Source: Roseovarius sp.
Lineage (GTDB): Bacteria; Pseudomonadota; Alphaproteobacteria; Rhodobacterales; Rhodobacteraceae
DNA: 64,000 bases
Direction: 5' to 3'
NCBI RefSeq assembly: GCF_030373445.1
Contig: NZ_JAUCYU010000003.1
Span: 62,001 to 126,000 of the forward strand
In this document: piece by piece, positions 52,268-61,204 of the stretch
How the letters are laid out: every line of letters begins with the position of its first letter
How positions within the stretch are numbered: the first letter of the stretch is position 1
Program-made: the position numbers and the translations under genes
The notes under the pieces: generated by a model
What the model saw: the letters and a program-made list of their open reading frames with translations, nothing else
Databases searched by the model: none
Told to the model about the DNA's origin: nothing

Positions 52268-53314
52268 TCATTTGGATAGGGGCCACTGGGTCCAGTACCG
52301 CTGCACGTCGCGCCAGAGCCCGACGAGGCCCTGTGGCTTGATGCGCAGCATGATGATGATGGTGAGGCCGGTGAGCAGGCCGCGGATCTCGTAGATGTAG
52401 GTCGAGAGCATGTTGTTGACGCCGGTCGGCAGCAGGTCGAGTGCCTCGCGCGTGGCCTCGGGCAGCAGGACGATGAAGACCGCCCCCATGATCGCGCCCG
52501 CGACCGAACCGAGCCCGCCGACGATCACCATCGCCAGCGCCTCGATCGACAGCAGCACGTTGAAGATGTCGACGTTGATGAAACGGAACTGGAAGGCCAT
52601 GAGCCCGCCGGCGATGCCCACGAAAAAGGACGAGACCATGAAGGCCACCAGCTTGTAGCGCACGAGGCTGATGCCCATGACGCGGGCGGCGATGTCGTGG
52701 TCGCGGATGGCGGTGAAGGCGCGGCCGACGCGGGTGCGCAGGATGTTGAGGGCCATCAGCGTCACGAGGATCGCGGTGACCAGGACCAGCGTGTAGAGGC
52801 CAGTGGTGGTGGCGAGGTCGAGCCCGAGGAAGTTCAGGTCCTCGACGCGCACGCCGTAGGGGCCGTGGGTGATGCCCTCGGCGTAGAGCAGGAAATGGGT
52901 GACGATGAAGGAAAACGCCATCGTGGTGATCGCGAGGTAGAGCCCCTTGAGCCGCAGCGAGGGAACGCCGACCAGCAGGCTGAGCAGCGCCGGCACCACG
53001 CCGGCCATCAGCAGGGCCAGCTCCGGCGGCCAGTTGTAATCGGCGATGAGCAGCCCGGTGGTGTAGCAGCCCGAGGCGAGGAACCCCGCCTGCCCCAGCG
53101 ATATCAGCCCGGTCGACCCGGTCAGGATGTTGAGCCCGATCGCCCCGATCGCCGCGATGCCCACGGTGGTGGCGAGCGACAGAAGGTAGCTGCTGGCCAC
53201 CATCGGCAGCAGCGCCAGCGCCAGCACCAGCAGCAGGGCCCAGGACCACGTCACCGGGTTGTGGCTGAGCGAGACGTGTTTCTCGTAGGTTTCGACGAAG
53301 TGACGGGTCCGCAT
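52268..53314 (-). CDS. livM: Branched-chain-type ABC transporter permease (LivM-like)
   Basis: The permease has 348 residues with typical LivM motifs: LNILTGSTGLISLGQAGFLASGCYTTGLL, TRVGRAFTAIRDHDIAARVMGISLVRYKL (coupling helix) and GGLGSVAGAIMGAVFIVLLPE. Ten or so membrane helices. Its ATG overlaps the LivH stop by one base, so the channel subunits are made together. The binding-protein gene follows after 49 bases. Confidence 0.93.
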   Translation of the reverse strand: MRTRHFVETYEKHVSLSHNPVTWSWALLLVLALALLPMVASSYLLSLATTVGIAAIGAIGLNILTGSTGLISLGQAGFLASGCYTTGLLIADYNWPPELALLMAGVVPALLSLLVGVPSLRLKGLYLAITTMAFSFIVTHFLLYAEGITHGPYGVRVEDLNFLGLDLATTTGLYTLVLVTAILVTLMALNILRTRVGRAFTAIRDHDIAARVMGISLVRYKLVAFMVSSFFVGIAGGLMAFQFRFINVDIFNVLLSIEALAMVIVGGLGSVAGAIMGAVFIVLLPEATREALDLLPTGVNNMLSTYIYEIRGLLTGLTIIIMLRIKPQGLVGLWRDVQRYWTQWPLSK

Positions 53315-54186
53315 CAGACGCGCTCCAGTTCTTTTTCACCGAAGAGACCGTAGGGCCGGATCATCAGCACGATGATGATCACGATGAAGCCCGAGATCTC
53401 TTTCAGGCCGTGGCCGATATAGCCTTCGGACAGGGCGGCGATGACGCCGATGATCAGGCCGCCCGCGCCCGAGCCCAGCGGCGAGTCGAGCCCGCCGAGG
53501 ATGGCGGCCGGGAAGGATTGCAGCCCCTGGAACCACATGTCTGGGGCGCGGGCGAACATCACCGCGAAGGCGACGCCGGCGAGGCCCGAGACCACCGCCG
53601 CGATGGCCCAGGCGAGCGACGAAATGCGGCGCACGTCGACGCCCATCAGCAGGGCCGATGTCTCGTCCATCGCGGTGGCGCGCATGGCGATGCCGATGCG
53701 GGTGAACCGGAAGAAGAGATAGACCGCCGCGCTGACCGCGCAGAAGAGCAGGAGCGCGAAGAGCTGTTCGGAAAAGAGCACGACCGGCCCGATCTCGATC
53801 AGCCCGCCCTCGACCGAGGCGTCGAAGGGCGCCGCGTCCGGCCCCCAGATCATGATGATCAGGCTGCGCAGGGTGATGGCGAGACCGATGGTGACCATCA
53901 CGATCGAGAACACCGGCTGGCCCGACATGGGCCGGATGAAGACGAATTCGATCACCACGCCGATCAGCGCCGCGGCAAGGATGGTGACCGGCACCAGCAG
54001 CCAGAACGGCAGCGCGAGGGAGGTGGCGAGGCTCCAGCTGGTATAGGCCACCAGCATCATCACCTCGCCCTGGGCGAAGTTGAGCACGCCCGTGGTCTTG
54101 AAGATGATCGCGAAGGCGATGGCGATGATGCCGTAGATCGACCCGATAACGAGGCCGGAGGCGACTAGGTTGAGAAACAGGTCCAT
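53314..54186 (-). CDS. livH: Branched-chain-type ABC transporter permease (LivH-like)
   Basis: The permease has 290 residues with GSIYGIIAIAFAIIFKTTGVLNFAQGEVMM at the N terminus, the coupling loop RFTRIGIAMRATAMDETSALLMGVDVRRI and AAILGGLDSPLGSGAGGLIIGV. It begins 10 bases after the acyl-CoA synthetase gene, an unusual but functional position for an importer subunit in a catabolic operon. Confidence 0.94.
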   Translation of the reverse strand: MDLFLNLVASGLVIGSIYGIIAIAFAIIFKTTGVLNFAQGEVMMLVAYTSWSLATSLALPFWLLVPVTILAAALIGVVIEFVFIRPMSGQPVFSIVMVTIGLAITLRSLIIMIWGPDAAPFDASVEGGLIEIGPVVLFSEQLFALLLFCAVSAAVYLFFRFTRIGIAMRATAMDETSALLMGVDVRRISSLAWAIAAVVSGLAGVAFAVMFARAPDMWFQGLQSFPAAILGGLDSPLGSGAGGLIIGVIAALSEGYIGHGLKEISGFIVIIIVLMIRPYGLFGEKELERV

Positions 54187-54196
54187 TCTGATCTCC

Positions 54197-56038
54197 TCAG
54201 GCGGCGTACATGGCGTCGATCTGGTCTTTGAACTTGCTTTCCACGACCGCGCGGCGGACCTTCATGGTCGCCGTGACCTCGCCGTCGTCGTGGTCGAGCT
54301 CCTTGGTCAGGAGGTCGAAGCGGCGGACGTTTTCCACCCGGCTGAATTCGCGGTTCACCTTCTCGACTTCCCTTTCGATCAGGTCGCGCACTTCGGGCAG
54401 GCTGGAGAGGCTTTTGAAGGTGGTGTAGGCCAGACCCTTTTCCTGGGCCCATTTGCCGACGGTTTCGTAATCGACCTGGATCAGCGCGGTCAGGTAGTTG
54501 CGGCGCTCGCCGATCAGCACCGCCTCGCGGATATAGATCGAGTCCTTCATCCGGTTCTCGATGAGGGATGGCGTGATGTTCTTGCCGCCCGAGGTGATGA
54601 TCAGGTCTTTCTTGCGGTCGGTGATGCGGATCGAGCCGTCGGGGCCGATCTCGCCCACGTCGCCGGTATGCATCCAGCCGTCGACCACCGCAGCGGCCGT
54701 CGCCTCCTCGTTGCGCAGGTAGCCGGGGAAGACCGCGGGCGAGCGGATGAGGATCTCGCCATCCCCGGCGATCTTCTGGTCGTAGGTGTCGAGCGGCGGG
54801 CCGGACTCGCCCAGGGCGGTGTGGCCGGGGTACTGGCTGTGCGAGATGCCCGACAGCTCGGTCATGCCGTAGACCTGGTAGACCCTGAGGCCGATGGCCC
54901 AGAAATATTCCAGCACGTCGGGAGAGATCGACGCCCCGCCGCAGAGCATGGTGCGCGCCCGGTCGAGCCCCATGCTTTTCTGCAGCGGGCGGAAGCAGAT
55001 GAGCCAGAGCAGCGCATAGACCAGCCTGTCGCGCAGCGAGGCGAAGCGGCCGCCATTATCGAGCCGCCGCCGGGCGATGGGCCGGCCAAGTTCGAGCGCG
55101 CGGGCGACCACCTTCTGTTGCAGCGGCGTGGCGTCCTTCAGCCGCACGATCACCGCGTATTGCAGCTTTTCCCAGATGCGCGGCACCCCGAGGAAGCCGG
55201 AGGGGGCGATCTCGCGCAGGTTCTGGCCGACCGCGTCGATGGATTCGGCGAAGTTCACGGTCGAACCGTTGACCAGCTGCATGACGGTGGAGCAGAGCCG
55301 CTCTGCCACGTGGCAGAGCGGCAGGTAGCAGAGCACCTCCCAGTTGGTCTCGTCGACCTTGTGCCGTTCGGACAGGCGCAGCGCGCCCCAGATCAGCCCG
55401 TGATGCGACAGCATCGCGCCCTTGGGTTTTCCGGTCGTGCCGGAAGTGTAGACGATGATCGCCGGGTCGTCGGGGGTGAGCGCGTCGATCGAGCGTTCGA
55501 ACCGGTCGCCGTAGGCCTCTCGTTGTGCGCGGCCAAGCTCCGACACTTCCTCGAAGCTCATCAGCATGTCGCGCGGGTAGTGCTTCAGCCCCTTCATGTC
55601 GACGCAGATGATCTTTTCGAGATGGGGCAGCTCGCCCTCGTGCCGGATCGCGTCGAAGACCTTGTCGGTCTGCTCCTGATCGCCGCAGACGACGATGCGC
55701 GAGCGGGAATGTTCGAGGATGTAGCGCAGTTCCGGCCAGGGGTTGGTGGGGTAGATGCCGATGCAGGCCCCGCCGAGCGCCTGGATCGCCATGTCGCTGA
55801 ACATCCACTCGGGCGTATTCTCGCTGGCGACGGCAAGGAAATCGCCCGGTTCCACCCCAAGCGCGAGCAGCCCGTAGGCGAAATCCCTGGTGCGCTCGTA
55901 ATAGTCACGGTAGGTGAAGCGCTGCCAGACACCGAGGTCCTTTTCGCGGAAGGCCAGCCGGTCGGGCTGGGTCTGCGCCCAGTGGCGCAGGAGGCCCGGA
56001 AGGGTGGTGGTTTCGGCCAGCTTCGTGTCGCGCAGCAT
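54197..56038 (-). CDS. AMP-forming acyl-CoA synthetase (long-chain type)
   Basis: The 613-residue adenylating enzyme has the P-loop-like IVYTSGTTGKPKGAMLSHHG (A3), YQVYGMTELSG (A5), GWMHTGDVGEIGPDGSIRITDRKKDLIITSGGKNITPSLIE (A7-A8, C-terminal hinge) and the C-terminal domain. The size and the ITSGGKNI motif resemble long-chain FadD-like enzymes. It should activate the imported acid to its CoA ester. It is embedded between the Liv permease and ATPase genes, so import and activation are co-expressed. Confidence 0.93.
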   Translation of the reverse strand: MLRDTKLAETTTLPGLLRHWAQTQPDRLAFREKDLGVWQRFTYRDYYERTRDFAYGLLALGVEPGDFLAVASENTPEWMFSDMAIQALGGACIGIYPTNPWPELRYILEHSRSRIVVCGDQEQTDKVFDAIRHEGELPHLEKIICVDMKGLKHYPRDMLMSFEEVSELGRAQREAYGDRFERSIDALTPDDPAIIVYTSGTTGKPKGAMLSHHGLIWGALRLSERHKVDETNWEVLCYLPLCHVAERLCSTVMQLVNGSTVNFAESIDAVGQNLREIAPSGFLGVPRIWEKLQYAVIVRLKDATPLQQKVVARALELGRPIARRRLDNGGRFASLRDRLVYALLWLICFRPLQKSMGLDRARTMLCGGASISPDVLEYFWAIGLRVYQVYGMTELSGISHSQYPGHTALGESGPPLDTYDQKIAGDGEILIRSPAVFPGYLRNEEATAAAVVDGWMHTGDVGEIGPDGSIRITDRKKDLIITSGGKNITPSLIENRMKDSIYIREAVLIGERRNYLTALIQVDYETVGKWAQEKGLAYTTFKSLSSLPEVRDLIEREVEKVNREFSRVENVRRFDLLTKELDHDDGEVTATMKVRRAVVESKFKDQIDAMYAA

Positions 56039-56040
56039 GG

Positions 56041-56805
56041 TCAGTTCTTCCCCAGGTAGGCCTGGATCACCGCCTCGTTGGCGGAGATCTCGGCGGGCGT
56101 GCCTTCCCCGATCAGCGCGCCGTGGTTGAGGACGGCGACCCGGTCGGAGATGTCCATGACGATGCCCATGTCGTGCTCGACCATCACCACGGTCACGCCC
56201 AGCTCTTCGCGGATGTCGAGGATGAAGCGGGCGATGTCCTCGGTTTCCTCGCTGTTCATGCCCGAGACCATCTCGTCGAGCAGCAGGAGCCTGGGCCCGG
56301 TGGCCAGCGCCCGGCCGAGTTCCACGCGCTTCTGCAGGCCGTAGGACAGGAGGCCCACGGGCGTGTCGCGCAGGTGCTCGATCTCGAGGAAGTCAATGAT
56401 CTTCTCGACCTGCTTGCGGGCGCGGATCTCCTCGTTGCGGGCGGGGCCCCAGAAGAGGGCGGCGGTGAACGGGTTGGCCTTCAGCGTGTGGTGGAGGCCC
56501 ACGAGCAGGTTCTGCACCACGGTGGCGTGGCCGAAGATCGCGAGGTTCTGGAAGGTGCGGCCGATGCCAAAATCGACAAGCTGGTGAGTCGAGGCGCGGT
56601 GCAGGGCGTGGCCGTCGAAGACGATCTCGCCGTCGGAAGGGGCGAAGAGCGCGCTGACCAGGTTGAAGAGCGTGGTCTTGCCCGCGCCGTTCGGGCCGAT
56701 CACGCTGTAGATCGCGCCCTCGGGCACGTCGAAGGTCACGTCGCTCACCGCGGTGAGCCCGCCGAAGCGCTTGGTGACGCCGGACAGCGAAAGAATGCTC
56801 GTCAT
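56041..56805 (-). CDS. livG: Branched-chain-type ABC transporter ATPase (LivG-like)
   Basis: The ATPase has 254 residues: Walker A GPNGAGKTT, Q-loop-proximal GIGRTFQNLAIF, signature LSYGLQKRVELGRAL, Walker B LLLLDEMVSGMNSEE (the LivG-type D-loop). I start at ATG 56805, which overlaps the LivF stop (ATGA); a GTG three codons upstream is less likely. It powers the LivHM channel. Confidence 0.94.
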   Translation of the reverse strand: MTSILSLSGVTKRFGGLTAVSDVTFDVPEGAIYSVIGPNGAGKTTLFNLVSALFAPSDGEIVFDGHALHRASTHQLVDFGIGRTFQNLAIFGHATVVQNLLVGLHHTLKANPFTAALFWGPARNEEIRARKQVEKIIDFLEIEHLRDTPVGLLSYGLQKRVELGRALATGPRLLLLDEMVSGMNSEETEDIARFILDIREELGVTVVMVEHDMGIVMDISDRVAVLNHGALIGEGTPAEISANEAVIQAYLGKN

Positions 56806-57593
56806 GACAGCCACCTCTTGCGACGCTTGTAGTGTTTCACCTCGCGGTAGTTCTTGCGCGAGCCGCTTTCGCCGAAGCCGAGGTAGAATTCCTTCACGTC
56901 GTCATTGCCGGCGATATCCCGCGCCGGGCCGTCGAGCACGACGCGGCCGTTTTCCATGATGTAGCCGTAATCGGCCACGTCGAGGGCGAGGGAGGCGTTC
57001 TGCTCGACCAGCAGGATGGACATCCTGCCCTCCTTGTTGAGGGCGACGATGGTTTCGAAGATCTGGTCGATGATCTGTGGCGCGAGCCCGAGGGAGGGCT
57101 CGTCGAGCATCAGGAGCCTGGGCTCGGCCATCAGCGCCCGGCCGATCGCTGCCATCTGCTGCTCGCCGCCGGAGAGGTAGCCCGCCACCGCGTTGCGGCG
57201 TTCCTTGAGGCGGGGAAACAGGGTATAGACCCGCTCGAGATCGGCCTTCATCTGGGCCTGGGTCTTGAGGAAGGCGCCCATCGAGAGGTTCTCTTCCACC
57301 GACATCAGCGGGAAGAGCCGCCGCCCCTCGGGCACGTGGACGATGCCGCGGCGCACGATCTCGTCGGCGGCGATGCGCTTGAGGTCGGCGTCCTCGAAGG
57401 CGAGGGTGCCGTTGATGACCTCGCCTTCCTCGGGGTAGAGCACGTTGGAGATGGCCTTGAGCAGGGTCGATTTCCCGGCGCCGTTGGAGCCGAGCAGCGC
57501 CACGATCGAGCCCGGCTCGACATTGAGCGACACGTCCCGCACCGCCTCGATCGAGCGGTCGTACATGATCTGGACGTTGGTCAGCCGGAGCAT
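56802..57593 (-). CDS. livF: Branched-chain-type ABC transporter ATPase (LivF-like)
   Basis: The ATPase has 263 residues with Walker A GSNGAGKST, VHVPEGRRLFPLMSVEENLSMG (LivF-typical), signature LSGGEQQMAAIGRALM and Walker B LLMLDEPSLGLAP. The C-terminal tail is basic (KHYKRRKRW). It forms the ATPase pair with LivG. It lies 3 bases after the TetR gene. Confidence 0.94.
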   Translation of the reverse strand: MLRLTNVQIMYDRSIEAVRDVSLNVEPGSIVALLGSNGAGKSTLLKAISNVLYPEEGEVINGTLAFEDADLKRIAADEIVRRGIVHVPEGRRLFPLMSVEENLSMGAFLKTQAQMKADLERVYTLFPRLKERRNAVAGYLSGGEQQMAAIGRALMAEPRLLMLDEPSLGLAPQIIDQIFETIVALNKEGRMSILLVEQNASLALDVADYGYIMENGRVVLDGPARDIAGNDDVKEFYLGFGESGSRKNYREVKHYKRRKRWLS

Positions 57594-57596
57594 CGG

Positions 57597-58295
57597 TCAG
57601 CCGCCTTTCGCCTTGCCGTCGAGACGGTCGGCCACGCGTTCCAGCCGGGCCATCAGCCTGTCCATGTCCTGGCCCGCGTCGGGGGTGCAGATGCCCTGGC
57701 AGACAAGGTCGCAAAGCTGGCTGGACATCTCGTCGATATCGATGTCGCTGCGGCCCATCAGGAACGGGGTCACGCGGTGCTCGATGCCGCCGAAGATCAC
57801 GTCGCGCACCAGGGCGGAGGAGGTGTCGGGGCGCAACTCGCCGCTGGCGATGCCGGTCTTGACCACGTCGACCAGCACCAGCGTGTAGCGCCGGTTCAGC
57901 TCGTAGAGCTCGGTGTCGTAATAGTCCGGCATGCTGCGGACTTCGGAATAGAACAGGCGGCACAGGTCGGGACATTCCCGGATCGACTTGAGGTGCTGCC
58001 AGATGATGACCTTGATGCGGTTGCGCGCGCCTTCGACGCCTTCGAGCTTCTCGTAGAAGTCGTCGAGCATGCCCATGTACCAGTCCTTGAGCAGCGTGTG
58101 CAGCAGGTCGCGCTTGTTGCTGTAGAACTTGTAGATCGCGGCCTCGGAGATGCCGGCATCGGCGGCGATCTCGCTGATCCGGGCGGCGGTGTAGCCGTGC
58201 TTGTGGAAGAGCTTCCGGGCGGCGGATTCGATCTGGTGCATCCGTTCGGCGCGCGGCAGGCGGACAACCGCCCGTTTTTCGGGTGACGGGCTCAT
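57597..58295 (-). CDS. TetR-family transcriptional regulator
   Basis: The regulator has 232 residues, with an N-terminal helix-turn-helix IESAARKLFHKHGYTAARISEIAADAGISEAAIYKFYSNKRDLLHTLL and an all-helical ligand domain. It is encoded inside the operon, overlapping the atuA-like gene by ATGA. Two near-identical 17-bp dyads at the divergent promoter (60955-60971 and 61122-61138) are its likely operators, which gives a self-contained, substrate- or CoA-ester-responsive circuit. Target and ligand are inferred. Confidence 0.92.
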   Translation of the reverse strand: MSPSPEKRAVVRLPRAERMHQIESAARKLFHKHGYTAARISEIAADAGISEAAIYKFYSNKRDLLHTLLKDWYMGMLDDFYEKLEGVEGARNRIKVIIWQHLKSIRECPDLCRLFYSEVRSMPDYYDTELYELNRRYTLVLVDVVKTGIASGELRPDTSSALVRDVIFGGIEHRVTPFLMGRSDIDIDEMSSQLCDLVCQGICTPDAGQDMDRLMARLERVADRLDGKAKGG

Positions 58296-60121
58296 GCGGG
58301 TTCCTCGGTCTTGGCCGCGTGGGCGGCGAGTGTCGGGTGTGCGCGGACAAGGTCGACCGGCACCGAAACGGGCATCATCAGCAGCGCCTGGGCATAGCCC
58401 TTGCCCTGCGGATCGTTGCGCAGCGACGCGATGCCACCGCCACCGAGGGCGCGCTCCATGACGAAGTTGAACCCGTGAAGGCCGGGCCAGTCGTGGCGGG
58501 TAACGGGGCCGCGGGCGACGTGCGCGAACTGCGCCTTGACCCGGTCGGCCGTGACCTCGCGGCGCAGGACCGGCAGGAAGGCCGGGTCGCGCGCCAGGAG
58601 GCCGATATTGGCGATGTCGCCCTTGTCGCCGCTGCGGCCGTAGGCCAGCGCGACCAGGGGCAGCGTCACGGCCGGCCCGGCCGGCGCGGCGTCGGCCCGC
58701 TCCGGCGCGCGCGACACCGGCGGCGCCGCATCTCCCCCCGGCACGATCACGGGCCGGCGCGTGCCATCGCAGTCGATCTCGATATCGACGGCCCCCTTGT
58801 CGAGCAGGGCCGAGAACAGCCGGATCACCGGCTGCGGCGCCGGCCGTCCGCCCGCGAAGCCGGTGAGCCCCTGCGCCATCGCGGTGGCGGCAGGGTAGAT
58901 CTCGCGCCCGAACAAGCCCAGCGGCGCCTTTTCCGCATGGCGGGCCGAGAGGCGCAGAACCACCTCGGTGGCGTCGCTGTCGCGCGGATCGATCCCGAAG
59001 GCCGCGCCGGTGCCCAGCACCTCGACAAGCGTCTCCCCGAACGGGGCGAACCCCGCCTCGGCCGCCAGCCGAGATACGCGGGACAGGATGGCCTCTCCCG
59101 TCGCCTGCGCCCGCGCGCCGGCCTGGAACCCGCTGACCGTCATCGTGGCCGTGGCGCGGTAACCGTCGGCATAGGTGGCGCAGACCTTGTAACTTCCGGT
59201 CGGGGCCCGCCCCCGCGCGCCGGACACCCGCACCCGGTCCGGCCCGGCCTGTTCCACCTTCACCTGCGTGAAGTCGCAGATGACGTCCGGCAGCACATAG
59301 GCCGCCGGGTCGCCGACTTCGTAGGTGATCTGCTCGGCCACGCCCTGCCTTGTGACCCGCCCGCCGGTGCCGTCGGGCTTGGTCAGCTCGAAACTGCCGT
59401 CGCCCGAGCAGATCGCGATCGGGAAGCCCATGTCGTCCCAGCCATCGACCTCGCGCCAGTCCGTCACGATACCGCCGGTCGCCTGGGTGCCGCATTCGAG
59501 GACGTGACCGGCGAGACTGCCGGCGGCGAGCAGGTCGTGATCCTCCGCGCGCCAGCCGAACTCGTGGATCAGCGGCCCCAGCGCCAGCGCCGAATCCGTC
59601 ACCCGCCCGGTGATGACGATGTCGGCGCCATCCGCCAGCGCCTCGGCGATGGGCAACGCTCCGAGATAGGCGTTGATGCTCGATAGCCGGTCGGGCAACG
59701 GCGCCCCGCTGGCCATCTCCCGCAGGCCGGCCTCCCGCAGGCTGTCTGCCATGTCCGACAGGTCATCCCCGTGGACCAGCGCGATCTTCATGTTCACACC
59801 CGCCGCGCCGAAGGCGGCCTCGAGCGCATCGCGGCAGGCGGCGGGGTTCAGCCCGCCGGCATTGGTGACGATCTTGACCCCCGAGCTTGCGATCTCCCCT
59901 GCAAGCGGCCCGGCAACATGGGTGACGAAATCCGTCGCGTAGCCCGCCGCCGGGTCCTTCGCCTTCATCCGGGCGAGGATCGACATGGTGATTTCCGCCA
60001 GGTAGTCGAGGATCAGGTAGTCCAGCGCGCCACGCCGGATGAGCTGCTTCGGGCCCTCGGGCGTATCGCCCCAGAAGCCCGCGCCACAGCCGATGCGCAC
60101 GGTGTCGGGCATCGCGGTCAT
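58292..60121 (-). CDS. atuA: AtuA-family protein (acyclic terpene utilisation, DUF1446)
   Basis: The 609-residue protein matches AtuA: the N-terminal domain starts RIGCGAGFWGDTPEG and contains KIVTNAGGLNPAACRDAL, ADIVITGRVTDSALALGPLIHEFGW and LECGTQATGGIVTDW. A C-terminal AtuA-like domain follows with LALAYGRSGDKGDIANIGLLARDP type sequence (VALAYGRSGDKGD here). AtuA is required for citronellol/geraniol growth in Pseudomonas, but its reaction is unknown. An ATG at 60112 is an alternative start. It overlaps the first hydratase gene by ATGA and is among the best clues to the operon's role. Confidence 0.9.
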   Translation of the reverse strand: MTAMPDTVRIGCGAGFWGDTPEGPKQLIRRGALDYLILDYLAEITMSILARMKAKDPAAGYATDFVTHVAGPLAGEIASSGVKIVTNAGGLNPAACRDALEAAFGAAGVNMKIALVHGDDLSDMADSLREAGLREMASGAPLPDRLSSINAYLGALPIAEALADGADIVITGRVTDSALALGPLIHEFGWRAEDHDLLAAGSLAGHVLECGTQATGGIVTDWREVDGWDDMGFPIAICSGDGSFELTKPDGTGGRVTRQGVAEQITYEVGDPAAYVLPDVICDFTQVKVEQAGPDRVRVSGARGRAPTGSYKVCATYADGYRATATMTVSGFQAGARAQATGEAILSRVSRLAAEAGFAPFGETLVEVLGTGAAFGIDPRDSDATEVVLRLSARHAEKAPLGLFGREIYPAATAMAQGLTGFAGGRPAPQPVIRLFSALLDKGAVDIEIDCDGTRRPVIVPGGDAAPPVSRAPERADAAPAGPAVTLPLVALAYGRSGDKGDIANIGLLARDPAFLPVLRREVTADRVKAQFAHVARGPVTRHDWPGLHGFNFVMERALGGGGIASLRNDPQGKGYAQALLMMPVSVPVDLVRAHPTLAAHAAKTEEPA

Positions 60122-60900
60122 CGGCCCGTCCACTCCGGCGCGCGTTTCTGGGCGAAGGCGGTCATGCCTTCGCGGGCGTCTTCCGTGCGGCACATGTTCG
60201 CCAGCATGAATTGCGCGTATTCCAGCGCGTGATCGAAGCTCATCTCGCGGATATGCGCCAGGGATTGCTTGCCGAGCCGGATGCCGGTGGGTGTCTTGGA
60301 GGTGATCCGCTCGACCAGCCAATCGGTCTTGGCGTCGAGCTCGTCGGCCGGAACGGTATAGTTCACGAGGTTGAGCGGCACGGCATCCCGGGCGGTGACG
60401 GGCTCGCCCGTAAGGCACATCTCCATCAGGGCGCGTTCGGGTACGACGCGCAGCAGGTGGGGCAGGATCATCATCGGGAAAAGCCCGACGCGGGTTTCCG
60501 TCGGCCCGAGAAGGGCCTCCTCTTTCGCGACCGCGAGATCGCAGGCGCACAGCAGCCCGAAGCCGCCCGCAAGGGCATGGCCGTTGACCCGCGCGACGAG
60601 CGGCAGGCGGCAGGCGCGCATGCGGCGGAACAGCCCGGCAACGTAGTGGCGCGGGTCGGCCGCCTCGATCGTGAAGGGCGTGCCGTCGGCGTCGAGCTGC
60701 AGGTCGCCGCCGGCGCAGAACGCCTTGTCCTCGGCCCCGGTCAGGACGATGGCGCGCACCGACGGGTCGGCCTCGCCCTTGTCCAGCGCCGCGCTGATCC
60801 CGGCGGCGACGGAGGCATTGAGGGCATTGCGCCGCTCGGGGCGGTTGATGGTGATCGTCATCACCGCGCCGGATGTCTGATGCCACAGGTCGTCTGCCAC
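60118..60900 (-). CDS. Enoyl-CoA hydratase/isomerase family protein (AtuE-like position)
   Basis: The 260-residue crotonase has the CoA-binding RPERRNALNASVAAGI, oxyanion segments AFCAGGDLQLD and VNGHALAGGFGLLCACDLAVAKEEALLG, and ETRVGLFPMMI. The position of the first catalytic Glu is occupied by Gly/Phe (GGFGL) and the second by a Glu-containing turn, so hydration is probable but not certain. GTG start with GGAGGAG five bases upstream. It is the first gene of the minus-strand operon. AtuE, the isohexenylglutaconyl-CoA hydratase, is the matching role in the Atu pathway. Confidence 0.87.
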   Translation of the reverse strand: MADDLWHQTSGAVMTITINRPERRNALNASVAAGISAALDKGEADPSVRAIVLTGAEDKAFCAGGDLQLDADGTPFTIEAADPRHYVAGLFRRMRACRLPLVARVNGHALAGGFGLLCACDLAVAKEEALLGPTETRVGLFPMMILPHLLRVVPERALMEMCLTGEPVTARDAVPLNLVNYTVPADELDAKTDWLVERITSKTPTGIRLGKQSLAHIREMSFDHALEYAQFMLANMCRTEDAREGMTAFAQKRAPEWTGR

Positions 60901-60954
60901 GCGCTCCTCCCTCTTCGCTGGCTGGATATCGCTCTCCCAAGCGAATCCGTGCCC

Positions 60955-60985
60955 TTAGTGAGTATGATTTACTTAATCCTGTCAA
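60955..60985 (-). promoter_or_regulatory. Promoter with overlapping TetR-type operator, leftward operon
   Basis: On the minus strand TTGACA (60985-60980) is a consensus -35 box. Downstream of it, the dyad TTAGTGA-GTA-TGATTTA (plus strand, 60955-60971) covers the expected -10 region. The dyad matches the second site at 61122-61138 in 12 of 14 arm positions. Transcription would start about 45 bases before the GTG at 60900. Confidence 0.5.
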
Positions 60986-61109
60986 CAGGGATTGTGAGGG
61001 CGATTTGTCGAGCCGGTATCGCGCCGCAACTGCAAAGATGCGCTTCTGCAATGCAGCAAAAACAGGGAAAACAGGCGTTTTTCGGAATGAATCCGCTCTT
61101 CGCAATAAA

Positions 61110-61138
61110 TTGTAGACACGGTAAGTGATGTTCACTAA
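61110..61138 (+). promoter_or_regulatory. Promoter-like boxes with overlapping TetR-type operator, rightward operon
   Basis: TTGTAG (61110-61115), 17 bases and CACTAA (61133-61138) form a weak promoter. The dyad TAAGTGA-TGT-TCACTAA (61122-61138) has 6 of 7 complementary arm positions and covers the -10 box, as a repressor would. The ATG of the acyl-CoA dehydrogenase is at 61205. Confidence 0.5.
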
Positions 61139-61204
61139 CTTTGCCGAGACGCCATTGATCCGCGGGGAAGCCCCCCGGGGTCAACGGACAGGGAGGAGAC
61201 AGAC

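Larger units (their letters stand above)
60901..61204. other. Divergent regulatory region
   Basis: This 304-base gap is the only one above 300 bases. It holds two promoter/operator units (listed separately), one for each direction. Between them the DNA is AT-richer than the surroundings. I see no further gene or RNA in it. Confidence 0.6.
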
